A DNA stretch of 64,000 bases from Devosia ureilytica. GTDB lineage: Bacteria > Pseudomonadota > Alphaproteobacteria > Rhizobiales > Devosiaceae. This document shows positions 53,539 through 63,741 of this stretch, piece after piece. The notes beneath the pieces are model-generated. The model saw nothing but the letters and a program-made list of their open reading frames with translations. It made no database searches and was not told the origin of the DNA. Where the stretch lies: NCBI RefSeq assembly GCF_024273195.1, contig NZ_JAMZCU010000001.1, positions 124,001-188,000 on the forward strand, written 5' to 3'. The position numbers and the translations under genes are program-made. The stretch's first letter is position 1. Each line of letters begins with the position of its first letter.

Positions 53539-54891
53539 ATGGCCGAACTGCTTTCGATCATTCTTGCAGCGGGCGAGGGCACGCGGATGAAATCCGCGCT
53601 GCCCAAGGTGCTGCATCCGGTCGGGGGTCTGCCGATCATCGGTCACGTCGTGCGCGCGGCGCGCGAGGCGGGATCGAGCAAGATCGCGGTAGTGACCGGG
53701 CCAAAGCACGATACAATTCGCACGGCGATCACCGCGCTCGACGGCGACGTCGTGCATTTCGAGCAGAGCGTAGCGCGTGGCACAGGTCATGCGGCGGCGC
53801 AGGCGCGCGATCTTTTCGATGGTCACGACGGTTACATTGCCGTGGTCTATGGGGATCACCCCTTGCTGCGCGGCGGCAATTTCAGCGCCGTCCTCGATCG
53901 GCTGGACGCGGGGCTGGATGTCGCCATTCTCGGGTTCGAGCCCAAGGATCCGACGGGATATGGCCGGTTCATCACCGATGGCGAGCACTTGCTGGCCATT
54001 CGCGAACACAAGGATGCCTCTGAAGACGAGCGCGCCATCGGGCTGTGCAATGCCTGTATCCTTGCCTTCCGCGCTGAAGTGTTCCGCGACCTGATCGACC
54101 GGATCGATACCAATAATGCCCAAGGCGAATATTACCTGACAGATCTGGTCGGCCTCGCCAACAAGGCAGGCAAGAAGGTCGGCTTTGGCGTGGCGCCTGA
54201 AAACGACGTGATGGGGGTCAACGACCGATCCCAATTGGCGCGCGCGGAGGCTCTGTTTCAGGAGGTGCGCCGGGAGGACGTTCTAAAGGCCGGCGTGACC
54301 TTGCGTGATCCCTCAAGTGTCTGGTTTTCCTGGGATACCGAGATTGGCCGGGACGTCACAATTTTCCCCAATGTGGTGTTCGGGCCAGGCGTCAAGATCG
54401 GCGACAATGTGGAAATCCGTGCGTTTTGCGATATCGAGGACGCCGTTATCGGTGAAGGCTCGAGCATTGGACCGTTTGCACGCATCCGTGGCGGCGCTGA
54501 GCTGGGGCCGGATGTGCACCTGGGCAATTTCGTCGAAGTGAAAAAGAGCAAGATCGGTGCAGGCACCAAAGCCGGGCATCTGAGCTATCTGGGCGACGCC
54601 GAAATCGGGACGAAAACCAATATCGGTGCGGGTACCATTACTTGCAATTATGATGGCGTGAACAAGGACAAGACGATCATTGGCGACAATGTGTTCATTG
54701 GCTCCAATGCCTCGCTGGTCGCGCCACTGACGATTGGCAACGGCGCCTATACGGCGTCGGGCAGCGTCATCACCGAAGATGTGCCGGCCGATGCCCTCGC
54801 CGTGGGGCGGGCGCGGCAGGAGAACAAGCCAGGCTATGCGCCCAAGCTCAAGGAGCGGGCGCTGGCCAAAAAGGCAGCGAAAGGAAAGTAG
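53539..54891 (+). CDS. glmU: Bifunctional GlcNAc-1-phosphate uridyltransferase / acetyltransferase
   Basis: This 450-aa enzyme makes UDP-GlcNAc for peptidoglycan and lipopolysaccharide. The N-terminal pyrophosphorylase domain starts LLSIILAAGEGTRMKSALPKVLHP. VVYGDHPLLRGGN holds its metal-binding Asp. The C-terminal left-handed beta-helix (about 255-440) repeats hexapeptides and has GNFVEVKKSKIGAGTKAGHLSYLGDAEIG, including the catalytic histidine. The start at ATG 53539 has GGGGAGA upstream. It is followed by glmS after a single base. Confidence 0.96.
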   Translation: MAELLSIILAAGEGTRMKSALPKVLHPVGGLPIIGHVVRAAREAGSSKIAVVTGPKHDTIRTAITALDGDVVHFEQSVARGTGHAAAQARDLFDGHDGYIAVVYGDHPLLRGGNFSAVLDRLDAGLDVAILGFEPKDPTGYGRFITDGEHLLAIREHKDASEDERAIGLCNACILAFRAEVFRDLIDRIDTNNAQGEYYLTDLVGLANKAGKKVGFGVAPENDVMGVNDRSQLARAEALFQEVRREDVLKAGVTLRDPSSVWFSWDTEIGRDVTIFPNVVFGPGVKIGDNVEIRAFCDIEDAVIGEGSSIGPFARIRGGAELGPDVHLGNFVEVKKSKIGAGTKAGHLSYLGDAEIGTKTNIGAGTITCNYDGVNKDKTIIGDNVFIGSNASLVAPLTIGNGAYTASGSVITEDVPADALAVGRARQENKPGYAPKLKERALAKKAAKGK

Positions 54892-54892
54892 C

Positions 54893-56719
54893 ATGTGCGG
54901 AATCGTTGGGATTGTCGGCGATGCGCCCGTTGCCGGCCGGCTGGTGGATGCGCTGAAGCGTCTTGAATATCGCGGCTATGACAGCGCGGGCGTGGCGACG
55001 CTGGAAGGTGGAGCCATTGCGCGCCGCCGTGCCGAAGGCAAGCTGGGCAACCTTGCCAGCAAGCTGGGCATGGAGCCGTTGGGCGGACACATCGGCATTG
55101 GCCACACCCGCTGGGCGACGCATGGCGCGCCGACCGAAACCAATGCCCACCCGCATGCCACCGAGCGCGTGGCCATTGTCCACAACGGCATTATCGAGAA
55201 TTTCCGCGAGTTGCTGGCCGACCTGGCGCAGGATGGGTACCAACCGCAGACCCAGACCGACACAGAATCGGTGGCCCTGTGGGTGACGCGTGAGCTGGAT
55301 AATGGTGCGGAACCCGAACTGGCGGTGGCGCGGACGCTCAAGAAGCTCAAGGGCGCCTTTGCCCTTGCTTTCATGTTCAAGGGTGAAAACGGCCTGCTGA
55401 TCGCGGCCCGGCACGGGGCGCCACTGGCCGTCGGCTATGGCACGACCGAAATGTATCTGGGCTCAGATGCCATGGCGCTGGCGCCCTTCACCTCGCGCCT
55501 GACCTATCTCGAAGACGGCGACTGGGCCGTGATTACTCCAACGGGTGTGACCATTCGCGATGGCAAGGATGCGTTGGTCGAGCGCGAGCTGATGGTGAGC
55601 CAGGCCTCGGCACTGATGGTCGACAAGGGCAATCACCGCCATTTCATGGCCAAGGAAATCTACGAGCAGCCCGAGACTATCTCGCACACGCTGAGCCATT
55701 ATGTGGACATGGGCGCCGAAAAGGTGGCGATCCGCGAGACGCTGCCGTTTGATTTCGCCGATCTTTCGCGCTTGACCATGAGCGCCTGCGGCACGGCCTA
55801 CTACGCCGGAGCCATTGCCAAATACTGGTTCGAGCGCTTCGCGCGGCTGCCAGTCGACCTCGATGTGGCATCGGAATTCCGCTATCGCGAACCGCCGCTG
55901 GAGAAGGGCGGGCTGTCGCTGTTCATCTCGCAGTCGGGCGAGACGGCGGATACGCTGGCGGCGCTGCGTTATTGCGCCGGGCAGGGCCAGCATGTGGCAA
56001 GCCTGGTCAATACGGTTGAATCAACGATTGCCCGCGAATCGGGTGTCGTCTTCCCGATCCTTTGCGGGCCGGAAATCGGGGTTGCATCGACCAAGGCGCT
56101 GACGGCCCAGCTGACCGCACTGGCGAGCCTCGCCATTGCGGCCGGGCGGGCGCGCGGCGTATTGAGTGCCGAGCAAGAAGTGGAACTGGTGCGGGCGCTG
56201 ACGGCGCTGCCTTCGGCGGTTTCAGCGGCGCTGGGCGCCGAGGACCAAATTATCGAGCTTTCCAAGCGGCTGTCCAAGGCCAAGGATGTGCTCTATCTCG
56301 GCCGTGGCCCGATGTTCCCGGTGGCCATGGAAGGCGCGCTCAAACTCAAGGAAATCAGCTATATCCACGCAGAAGGTTATGCAGCAGGCGAGCTCAAGCA
56401 CGGCCCCATCGCGCTGGTGGACGAGGCCATGCCGGTGATCGTGGTTGCACCCTCGGACGAGCTGGTCGACAAGACGTTGAGCAATATGCAGGAAGTGGCG
56501 GCGCGCGGCGGCAAGATCATCCTCATCACCGATGCCGAGGGCGCCAAGACAGTAGGCCATGGTGTGGCTGACATCATCGAAGTGCCGCATGTGCATCCGT
56601 TTGTTGCGCCGATCCTTGCGACCATTCCGGTGCAATTGCTGGCGTACCACACGGCAGTATTCATGGGTACGGACGTCGACCAGCCGCGGAATTTGGCGAA
56701 GTCGGTGACGGTGGAGTAG
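54893..56719 (+). CDS. glmS: Glutamine-fructose-6-phosphate aminotransferase (GlmS)
   Basis: This 608-aa enzyme makes glucosamine-6-phosphate from fructose-6-phosphate and glutamine. The N-terminal glutaminase begins CGIVGIVGD with the nucleophile Cys2 after Met removal, followed by YRGYDSAGVA and GHTRWATHG. The two SIS domains (about 290-600) hold ACGTAYYAG, SQSGETADTLAA and the end KSVTVE with the catalytic tail. ATG 54893 has AAAGGA upstream. With glmU it supplies UDP-GlcNAc. Its stop abuts the recG stop. Confidence 0.96.
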   Translation: MCGIVGIVGDAPVAGRLVDALKRLEYRGYDSAGVATLEGGAIARRRAEGKLGNLASKLGMEPLGGHIGIGHTRWATHGAPTETNAHPHATERVAIVHNGIIENFRELLADLAQDGYQPQTQTDTESVALWVTRELDNGAEPELAVARTLKKLKGAFALAFMFKGENGLLIAARHGAPLAVGYGTTEMYLGSDAMALAPFTSRLTYLEDGDWAVITPTGVTIRDGKDALVERELMVSQASALMVDKGNHRHFMAKEIYEQPETISHTLSHYVDMGAEKVAIRETLPFDFADLSRLTMSACGTAYYAGAIAKYWFERFARLPVDLDVASEFRYREPPLEKGGLSLFISQSGETADTLAALRYCAGQGQHVASLVNTVESTIARESGVVFPILCGPEIGVASTKALTAQLTALASLAIAAGRARGVLSAEQEVELVRALTALPSAVSAALGAEDQIIELSKRLSKAKDVLYLGRGPMFPVAMEGALKLKEISYIHAEGYAAGELKHGPIALVDEAMPVIVVAPSDELVDKTLSNMQEVAARGGKIILITDAEGAKTVGHGVADIIEVPHVHPFVAPILATIPVQLLAYHTAVFMGTDVDQPRNLAKSVTVE

Positions 56720-58828
56720 TCATCCTGCCCGGATCAGCGGGATCGCCAGGTCTTTCCTGAAGAGATAGAGAAGGGTGCGGGCGGCTTCGCCGTCTGGGCC
56801 GGTGAGCGTGGGATTGCGCTCCATCAGGGCCTTGGCGTCGTCGTGCGCGAATTCGAGCAGGTGGCGGTGCACGTCGGGCACGGCGAGACGATAGCCGGGC
56901 ATGCCGGACTGGCGGGTGCCCAGCAGGTCGCCCTGGCCGCGGAGTTCCAGGTCGCGCTCGGCAATTTCAAAGCCGTCTTCAGTCGCCTTGATGGTTTCGA
57001 GCCGCGCCTGGGCGGTTTCGCTGAGCGGGTCCTTGTAGAGCAGCAGGCAGGCGGAACGCTGGGAGCCGCGACCAACACGGCCGCGCAACTGATGCAATTG
57101 GGCGAGGCCGAAGCGCTCGGCGTGCTCGATGATCATTATGGTGGCGTTGGGCACGTCGACCCCGACTTCGATGACAGTGGTGGCCACCAATAGCTTGATT
57201 TCATTGTCCTTGAAGCGCTGCATCACCGCCTGCTTGGCGGCGGCGGACATGCGGCCATGGACCAGCGCCACCTGATCGCCAAAGATTTTCAGCAGGTCAG
57301 CGAAGCGGTCTTCGGCGCTGACGACTTCGAGCGTTTCACTCTCCTCGACCAAAGGGCAGACCCAATAGGCCTGCGCCCCTTCAGCCAGGCGCGTTTGGAG
57401 GCGTGAAATGACGCGGGCATAGTCGCCGATAGACAGAACGGCAGTGTCGATGGGCTGGCGACCGCGCGGCTTTTCGCGCAGCACGCTGACTTCCATGTCG
57501 CCAAAGTGCGTGAGCACGAGAGTACGGGGGATCGGGGTGGCGGTCATCACCAGCAAGTCGGTGTGTCGTCCCTTGTCGGAAAGAGCAAGTCGCTGATGGA
57601 CGCCAAAGCGGTGCTGCTCATCGACAACCGTCAGACCGAGGTCCCGGAAAGCGATGTCGGACTGAAAAAGGGCGTGGGTGCCGACCGCGATGGCGATCGA
57701 GCCGTCGGCGAGGCCGGCCAATACGGTGCGGCGTTCGCTGGCAGGCATCTTGCCAGTGAGCAGGGCGCAGCCGAGTCCAACGGCCTCACAGAGCGGCTGG
57801 ATGGTGCGGAAATGCTGAGAAGCCAGCAGTTCGGTGGGGGCCATCAGGGCGGACTGGGCGCCGCTCTCTGCCATGGCAGCCATGGCCATGAGCGCAACCA
57901 CAGTCTTGCCGGAGCCGACGTCGCCCTGCAGCAGCCGGGACATGCGGTCAGGGGCGGAGAGGTCGGCGCGGATTTCCTCCAGCGCCTTGGTCTGACCGTC
58001 GGTAAGGGAAAAGGGCAGGGCGGCGGCGAGTTTTTCGGTGATCGCGCCGGTAAAATTGCGCGCCACGCCCCGGGCCGAAACCATGCTGGAGCGCACCAAT
58101 TGCAGGGTGATCTGGCCGGCCAGATATTCGTCATAGGCGAGCCGTTGGCGGGCGGGGGACCAGAGTTGTGCTTCGTCGGGGTTTTCGGGGGTGTGCACCA
58201 TGCGCATGGCGGTGGCAAAGCTCGGCCACTTGCGGGTCGCGATGGTGTCGGCGGTGATCCACTCGGGCAGGGTCGGAACGACCTGGATGGCGTGGTGAAC
58301 CAGCTTCGCGAGGGCCCTTGAGCTCAGGCCATTGGTCAGGGGATAGACCGGCTCGACCAGAGGGAGGGTCGAGAATTTGTCTGGTTCCACCACATAGTCG
58401 GGGTGGGTGATCTGCTTTTCGCCGTTGAAAAAACCGATTGTTCCCGAGACGTATCGCTCTTCACCGATGGGCAGGCTTTTCTCGACCCAGCCGCCCTGGG
58501 CGCGAAAGAACACCAGCTGAATATCGCCGGTTTGATCATGGGCGAAGACCCGATGGGGCACATGCGGTTTGCCACGCGGCGGCGGCTGGTGCCGGTCGAT
58601 ATGGAGGCGCAGGGTGACGATCTGGTTCAGATAGGCTTCGGCAATACCCACCTGGCGACGCCGATCAACGACGCCGGAGGGCATGTGCATCAGCACGTCG
58701 AGGACAATGGCTTCCTGTCCATCAGGTGCACCGAAATAGCGGGTCAGCAAGGCGGCCAGCTTGTCTCCCACACCTTTTACGGAGTGGAGCGAGGCGAACA
58801 GGGGCTGCAAGGCTTCGGGGCGGGACAA
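56720..58828 (-). CDS. recG: ATP-dependent DNA helicase RecG
   Basis: This 702-aa branch-migration helicase rescues stalled forks. The N-terminal wedge OB-fold (about 30-190) is followed by SF2 motifs: GDVGSGKTVVALMAMA (Walker A), VVDEQHRFGVHQRLAL (DExH as DEQH), MTATPIPRTL, ATTVIEVGVDVPNATIMII and QLRGRVGRG. The C-terminal TRG/wedge part includes ERDLELRGQGDLLGTRQSG. The start is TTG at 58828, the only suitable codon at the conserved N-terminus. It meets glmS end to end. Confidence 0.95.
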   Translation of the reverse strand: MSRPEALQPLFASLHSVKGVGDKLAALLTRYFGAPDGQEAIVLDVLMHMPSGVVDRRRQVGIAEAYLNQIVTLRLHIDRHQPPPRGKPHVPHRVFAHDQTGDIQLVFFRAQGGWVEKSLPIGEERYVSGTIGFFNGEKQITHPDYVVEPDKFSTLPLVEPVYPLTNGLSSRALAKLVHHAIQVVPTLPEWITADTIATRKWPSFATAMRMVHTPENPDEAQLWSPARQRLAYDEYLAGQITLQLVRSSMVSARGVARNFTGAITEKLAAALPFSLTDGQTKALEEIRADLSAPDRMSRLLQGDVGSGKTVVALMAMAAMAESGAQSALMAPTELLASQHFRTIQPLCEAVGLGCALLTGKMPASERRTVLAGLADGSIAIAVGTHALFQSDIAFRDLGLTVVDEQHRFGVHQRLALSDKGRHTDLLVMTATPIPRTLVLTHFGDMEVSVLREKPRGRQPIDTAVLSIGDYARVISRLQTRLAEGAQAYWVCPLVEESETLEVVSAEDRFADLLKIFGDQVALVHGRMSAAAKQAVMQRFKDNEIKLLVATTVIEVGVDVPNATIMIIEHAERFGLAQLHQLRGRVGRGSQRSACLLLYKDPLSETAQARLETIKATEDGFEIAERDLELRGQGDLLGTRQSGMPGYRLAVPDVHRHLLEFAHDDAKALMERNPTLTGPDGEAARTLLYLFRKDLAIPLIRAG

Positions 58829-58868
58829 GGGCGATTCTCGTTAGGTGTTCGGCGATAGCGATAGTCAG

Positions 58869-58936
58869 ACACCCTCACCTAGCCGTGTTGGAACCGTTCG
58901 GTCCAGCGTTGCTACCCGCTCCACAAGGGGAGGGCG
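58869..58936. repeat. Degenerate REP-like element upstream of recG
   Basis: CACCCTCACCTA, then a GGAACC/GGTCC hairpin and TGCTACCCGCTCCACAAGGGGAGGG. It follows the same plan as the class II units but with more mismatches. It lies in the recG-sdhE divergent gap (58829-59010). Confidence 0.5.
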
Positions 58937-59010
58937 ACGTCCGTAGACGTGGTGACAATCCCGATCAACCCGCGTAATAGACATGTCCAAATCGAGAACA
59001 AATTGCAATC

Positions 59011-59301
59011 ATGGGTGTCGAAATGGCGGCCGGTGAAGACATTTCTATTCGTCGCAAGCGGTTGCGCTATCGGGCCTGGCATCGGGGCACCAAGGAAATG
59101 GACCTGATACTGGGGCCGTTTGCCGATGCCAATATCGAGGCTTACGACACCGCAGAACTGGATCGCCTCGAAGCCTTGATGGATGAGGAAGATCCCCCGC
59201 TGCTCAAATGGGTGATGCGGCAGGAAGAGCCGCCGACCCATGTCGATCGGGCTTTTCTTGATCTGGTGATTGCTGACCATCAGGCGCGGATCGCGAAATG
59301 A
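59011..59301 (+). CDS. sdhE: FAD assembly factor SdhE
   Basis: This 96-aa protein helps attach FAD to succinate dehydrogenase. The defining RGxxE motif is in AWHRGTKEMDLILGPFA (about residues 23-39). LMDEEDPPLLKWVMRQEEPP follows as in the family. The first ATG is at 59011 and a second at 59023 (AAGED); either is possible. Its stop overlaps the mfd start (ATGA), a conserved link in alphaproteobacteria. Confidence 0.92.
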   Translation: MGVEMAAGEDISIRRKRLRYRAWHRGTKEMDLILGPFADANIEAYDTAELDRLEALMDEEDPPLLKWVMRQEEPPTHVDRAFLDLVIADHQARIAK

Positions 59302-62300
59302 ACGAGATGTCCGGCGTGGCGCCGACGCCCCGCACGATTTCCAATGTGCCGGACGGCATGCAGCCCATGGTGCTGGCGCGACTGGTCGAACAGCGCCTCG
59401 AGGACGCTCCTGACGACGCGGCAAGCCTGGTGTTTGTGGCGCGCGACGGGCGGCGCATGCAGCGCATGGCGGAAATGCTGGGGGCGATTCTGCCCGGCCA
59501 TACCATTGTGACGTTGCCGGCCTGGGATTGCCTTCCCTATGATCGCGTGTCGCCCAATACGGTGACTATCGCGGCCCGCATGAATGCGCTGGCAGCGCTG
59601 ACCAGCGGGGCCAGGGGCGCCGTTGTGCTCACCGCCGTCAATGCGTTGATCCAGAAGTTGCCGCCGCGCGACCTGGTCGAAACGATGAGTTTTTCGGCCG
59701 CGGTGGGCCGGATTGTGGACAGCAACAAGCTGATCGCCTGGGCGGCCAATAATGGCTATCTGCGGGTGCCGACGGTCCGTGAAAGCGGGGAATTTGCGGT
59801 GCGGGGCGGATTGGTGGACCTGTTCCCAGCGGGTTCGGAGGCGCCGCTGCGCTTTGATTTTTTCGGCAGCCAGCTCGAGTCGATCCGCACGTTTGACGCA
59901 GATAGCCAGCGGACCACTGGCACGCTCAAGCGCGTGGACCTGACGCCGATGAGCGAAGTGGTGCTCAACGAAGAGACGATCCGGCGCTTCCGGCAGAATT
60001 ATACCGCGACCTTTGGCGGCAATACGGTCGATGACACGCTTTATGCCACTGTCAGTGGCGGCTCCCGCTATTCAGGCACGGAGCATTGGCTGCCGTTCTT
60101 CTACGATCACATGGACCGGCTGGCCGACTATGTGGGCGACGCGCCTTTCGTGTTCGATGACCAGGTCGCCGAGGCCTATGCCGAGCGCGCCGATCAGATC
60201 CGCGACTATTTTGACGCGCGTGAGGCTGCGCGACTGGCGCCGAAGGTTGCCGGGGCTGGGGCGCCATATAAGCCGATCAAGCCGGAACTGCTCTATGATC
60301 TGGATGTGGCGCCGACGGCGCTTGCCGGCGCGTCCGTCGTCCAGTTCTCGCCGTTCCTCTCACCCAATGCGGCACAGCGCGATGATGCGGGCGGGCGTAT
60401 AGCGCCGAGTTTTGCGGCTGAACGTGCGGCTTCGGACATCAACCTGTTCCAGGCCGTCGTGGATCGGCTGCTGGCCGAGCGCCGCAATGGTCGTCGCGCG
60501 ATCATCGCCTGCTGGAGCGCCGGGACGCGCGATCGCATGGCGCAGGTGCTCAAGGACCATGGGCTCACCAATCCGCGGCTGGCCGAGAACTGGCGCGATG
60601 CCGAGACCACAAGCGCCGCAACGACTTCGCTGGTGGTATTGCCGCTGGAAACCGGGTTCGAAACCAAGGACCTGCTGGTCCTTTCCGAACAGGACATCCT
60701 GGGCGAACGCATATTGCGGCCGCAGCGACGCAAGAAAGCGTCTGATGCGCTGACCGAGGCGGCGAGCCTGAATGCAGGCGACCTGGTGGTGCATGTCGAT
60801 CATGGCATCGGCCGGTTCATCGGGCTCAAGGTGATCGAGGCTGGTGGCGCGCCGCATGAATGCGTCGAGTTGCAATATGCGGGCGACACCAAGCTCTACC
60901 TGCCGGTCGAGAACATCGAGTTGCTGACCCGCTACGGGTCTGACGATGCCGGGGCCACGCTCGACAAGCTGGGCGGCGTCGCCTGGCAGACCAAGAAGGG
61001 CAAGCTCAAGAAGCGCATCCGCGAAATGGCGGAGCAGCTGATCAAGTTGGCGGCGCAGCGTCTGCTGGTGAAGGCCGATGTGGTTGACATCAATTCGGGC
61101 GCCTATGACGAATTTGCTGCCCGTTTCCCCTATGAGGAAACCGAAGACCAGCTCAACGCCATCGATGCGGTGTTCGACGACATTACCTCGGGCAAGGTGA
61201 TGGACAGGCTGGTGTGCGGCGACGTGGGCTTCGGCAAGACCGAAGTGGCGCTGCGCGCGGCCTTTGCGGTGGCACTTTCGGGCAAGCAGGTGGCGGTGGT
61301 GGTGCCGACAACGCTGCTCGCCCGGCAACATTTCAAGACCTTTTCCGAGCGGTTCAACGGCCTTCCGGTTCGGGTGCGACATGCTTCGCGCATGGTGCCG
61401 TCCGGGGAGCTCAAGGCGACCAAGGACGGGTTGGCCGACGGGCAGGTGGACATTGTGGTGGGCACGCATGCGCTGCTCAGCAAGTCCATCAAGTTCCAGG
61501 ACCTGGGCCTGTTGATCATTGATGAAGAGCAGCATTTTGGCGTTGGCCACAAGGAGCGCCTCAAGGAGCTCAAGGCGAACGTGCATGTGCTGACGCTGAC
61601 GGCGACGCCGATTCCGCGCACGCTGCAACTGGCGCTGACGGGGGTGCGGGATCTTTCTCTGCTGGCGACGCCGCCGGTGGACCGGCTCGCCATCCGCACC
61701 TTCATTTCGCCGTTCGATCCGCTTTCGATCCGCGAGGCGCTGCTGCGCGAGAAATATCGTGGCGGGCAGAGCTTCTATGTCGTGCCCAAGATCAAGGACC
61801 AACCCGATATTGCCGAATTCCTGCGCCAGCAGGTTCCCGAGGTGTCGTTTGTTATTGCCAATGGCCAGATGCCGCCGGGCGAGCTCGATGACATCATGAA
61901 TGCCTTTTACGACAACAAGTTTGATGTGCTGCTGGCCACGACCATCGTCGAATCCGGGCTCGATATTCCCAATGCCAATACGTTGATCGTGCATCGCGCG
62001 GATAATTTCGGATTGGCGCAGCTCTACCAGATCCGCGGTCGGATCGGTCGGGCCAAGCAGCGGGCCTATGCGCTTTTCACCGTGCCACCGGACCGCAAGC
62101 TGACCGACACGGCGGAGCGAAGGTTGGGCGTGCTGCAATCGCTTGAAAGTCTGGGCGCCGGCTTTCAGCTGGCCAGCCACGACCTCGACATTCGCGGTGC
62201 AGGCAATCTCCTGGGCGATGAGCAGTCGGGTCATATCCGCGAGGTGGGCTACGAACTCTACCAGGCCATGCTTGAAGAGGCGGTTGCCAACCTCAAGTCC

Positions 62301-62786
62301 GGCGAAGAGGAATACGAAGACCGCAACGAGTGGAGCCCGCAGATTTCGCTGGGCATGCCGGTGATGATTCCCGAGCACTATGTGCCGGACCTGCAATTGC
62401 GCATGCAGCTCTATCGCAAGCTGGGCGACCTGACGGACATTCGCGACATCGATGCCGCTGGGGCGGAACTGATTGATCGCTTCGGGCCATTACCCGAAGA
62501 GGTCGAAGCACTGCTCAAGGTTATCCTGGTCAAATCGCTGTGCCGGCAGGCCAATGTCGAAAAGGTCGATGCCGGCCCCAAGGGTGCGGTCATTACCCTC
62601 AGGAACAACGTATTCCCCAATCCGGCCGGGCTTGTGCGCATGGTCAGCGATCTTTCCAACCAGGTGCGGATCAAACCCGATCAGAAACTCGTGTTCGCCC
62701 GTAACTGGCCGAGCGCCGAACACCGCCTCAAGGGGGCGGCGGCGATCCTGTCCAAGCTCGCAAAACTGGCAGAAACCGGGGCTTAG
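59298..62786 (+). CDS. mfd: Transcription-repair coupling factor Mfd
   Basis: This 1162-aa translocase frees stalled RNA polymerase and recruits UvrA. The UvrB-like N-terminus has LPAWDCLPYDRVSPNTVTIAAR. An RNA-polymerase interaction domain (about 490-560) contains LNAGDLVVHVDHGIGRFIGL. The helicase core has GDVGFGKTEVALRAAF, IIDEEQHFGVGHKERL, LTATPIPRTLQLAL, ATTIVESGLDIPNANTLIV and QIRGRIGRAKQRAYA. A TRCF C-terminal domain follows. It is coupled to sdhE and shares the neighbourhood with recG. Confidence 0.96.
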   Translation: MNEMSGVAPTPRTISNVPDGMQPMVLARLVEQRLEDAPDDAASLVFVARDGRRMQRMAEMLGAILPGHTIVTLPAWDCLPYDRVSPNTVTIAARMNALAALTSGARGAVVLTAVNALIQKLPPRDLVETMSFSAAVGRIVDSNKLIAWAANNGYLRVPTVRESGEFAVRGGLVDLFPAGSEAPLRFDFFGSQLESIRTFDADSQRTTGTLKRVDLTPMSEVVLNEETIRRFRQNYTATFGGNTVDDTLYATVSGGSRYSGTEHWLPFFYDHMDRLADYVGDAPFVFDDQVAEAYAERADQIRDYFDAREAARLAPKVAGAGAPYKPIKPELLYDLDVAPTALAGASVVQFSPFLSPNAAQRDDAGGRIAPSFAAERAASDINLFQAVVDRLLAERRNGRRAIIACWSAGTRDRMAQVLKDHGLTNPRLAENWRDAETTSAATTSLVVLPLETGFETKDLLVLSEQDILGERILRPQRRKKASDALTEAASLNAGDLVVHVDHGIGRFIGLKVIEAGGAPHECVELQYAGDTKLYLPVENIELLTRYGSDDAGATLDKLGGVAWQTKKGKLKKRIREMAEQLIKLAAQRLLVKADVVDINSGAYDEFAARFPYEETEDQLNAIDAVFDDITSGKVMDRLVCGDVGFGKTEVALRAAFAVALSGKQVAVVVPTTLLARQHFKTFSERFNGLPVRVRHASRMVPSGELKATKDGLADGQVDIVVGTHALLSKSIKFQDLGLLIIDEEQHFGVGHKERLKELKANVHVLTLTATPIPRTLQLALTGVRDLSLLATPPVDRLAIRTFISPFDPLSIREALLREKYRGGQSFYVVPKIKDQPDIAEFLRQQVPEVSFVIANGQMPPGELDDIMNAFYDNKFDVLLATTIVESGLDIPNANTLIVHRADNFGLAQLYQIRGRIGRAKQRAYALFTVPPDRKLTDTAERRLGVLQSLESLGAGFQLASHDLDIRGAGNLLGDEQSGHIREVGYELYQAMLEEAVANLKSGEEEYEDRNEWSPQISLGMPVMIPEHYVPDLQLRMQLYRKLGDLTDIRDIDAAGAELIDRFGPLPEEVEALLKVILVKSLCRQANVEKVDAGPKGAVITLRNNVFPNPAGLVRMVSDLSNQVRIKPDQKLVFARNWPSAEHRLKGAAAILSKLAKLAETGA

Positions 62787-62931
62787 GCGTGCCCCACTTA
62801 CCACGCCAGCGCATAATGTTTTGGCAAGGGCTATCGGTCATGTTATTGCCCGATTTGCGCCCTTGAAGGGCAGTTCGAATTTCAAGGCGGCCGGGAGCCG
62901 CCGGGACCGCCAAGGAAGGCAAGGATATTCT

Positions 62932-63684
62932 ATGACTTTCAGGAAACCCCTCGTCGCCGGAATCGCGGTGGCTGCTCTTATGCTGTCTCCGCTATCGGCA
63001 TTCGCGCAGGACGCCACTGCGACCGAGGCGCCCGCAGCGGAGACCACAGAAGCCGCACCGGCTGAGGGTGCCGCGACCGATGAAGTTGCTGCGGCCGTCG
63101 ATGGCCTGGCATCGCAGAACTGGCTCAAGGTTTGTGATCCGCTGCCCGATGGTCAGAAGGCATGCCTGCTGCGCCAGGTTGTGCTGGCCAATGGCCAGTT
63201 CCTCGGCTCGTTCCTGCTGCGCGACGATCCGGGCCAGGAAAGCCGCCTGCTGGCGGTTGCTGCCGTTCCGCTCGGGGTGCTGCTGCCGTTTGGCCTGACC
63301 TGGCAGATCGACAATGCCAAGCCGGTCCGCGTGCCCTACATGCTGTGCGACACGCAGTCGTGCTCGACCCAGCTGGTGATCAACGAGCAGTATGTGAATT
63401 CGCTCAAGCGCGGCGCCAAACTGACGCTGACCGCCAAGAACCGCCAGAACCAGGATCTCGCCATCGAGATCGATCTGGCGGGCTTCACCGCAACCTATGA
63501 TAGCGATGCGGCGCTCTCGTTTGAGCAGCTGCAGCAGCAGGAATCGGGTCAGAACGCGCTAGAGCAGGTGTTGCAGGATCGCGCCGAGAAGCTGCGCCAG
63601 GAGCTTTCGGGAGAAGGCACCACGGCGCCGGCGACAGACGCTCCGGCAACTGACGCTCCGGCTGAAGAAGCGCCGGCTCAGTAA
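62932..63684 (+). CDS. IalB-family secreted protein
   Basis: This 250-aa protein has a signal peptide (cleavage near 25, ...LSAFA-Q), an alanine/glutamate/threonine-rich linker (about 26-60) and an invasion-associated-locus-B domain (about 60-215). That domain has NWLKVCDPLPDGQKACLLRQV, PFGLTWQIDNAKPVRVPYMLCDTQSCSTQLVI and LKRGAKLTLTAKN, with paired cysteines. An acidic, proline-rich C-terminal tail follows. IalB was described in Bartonella, but the family occurs widely in free-living Rhizobiales, so no host-invasion role should be read into it. ATG 62932 has AAGGA 8 bases upstream. Confidence 0.88.
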   Translation: MTFRKPLVAGIAVAALMLSPLSAFAQDATATEAPAAETTEAAPAEGAATDEVAAAVDGLASQNWLKVCDPLPDGQKACLLRQVVLANGQFLGSFLLRDDPGQESRLLAVAAVPLGVLLPFGLTWQIDNAKPVRVPYMLCDTQSCSTQLVINEQYVNSLKRGAKLTLTAKNRQNQDLAIEIDLAGFTATYDSDAALSFEQLQQQESGQNALEQVLQDRAEKLRQELSGEGTTAPATDAPATDAPAEEAPAQ

Positions 63685-63706
63685 GCTGGATTAAAGAATT
63701 GAGACG

Positions 63707-63734
63707 AAGGGCGCAGGAAACTGCGCCCTTTTTG
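63707..63734. terminator. Bidirectional intrinsic terminator
   Basis: AAGGGCGCA-GGAAAC-TGCGCCCTT is a 9-bp stem followed by TTTGTTTT. It serves the IalB-family gene and can also end the convergent gene at 63742. Confidence 0.9.
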
Positions 63735-63741
63735 TTTTGTC

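Noticed and set aside
58889..58910. GGAAC ... CGTT resembling an EcfG general-stress promoter
   Set aside because: Spacing is 12 bases, not the 16-17 of the EcfG consensus, and it sits inside a degenerate palindromic repeat.
60360..62396. 678-codon minus-strand open frame opposite mfd
   Set aside because: Shadow of mfd; same reasons as for gyrA.
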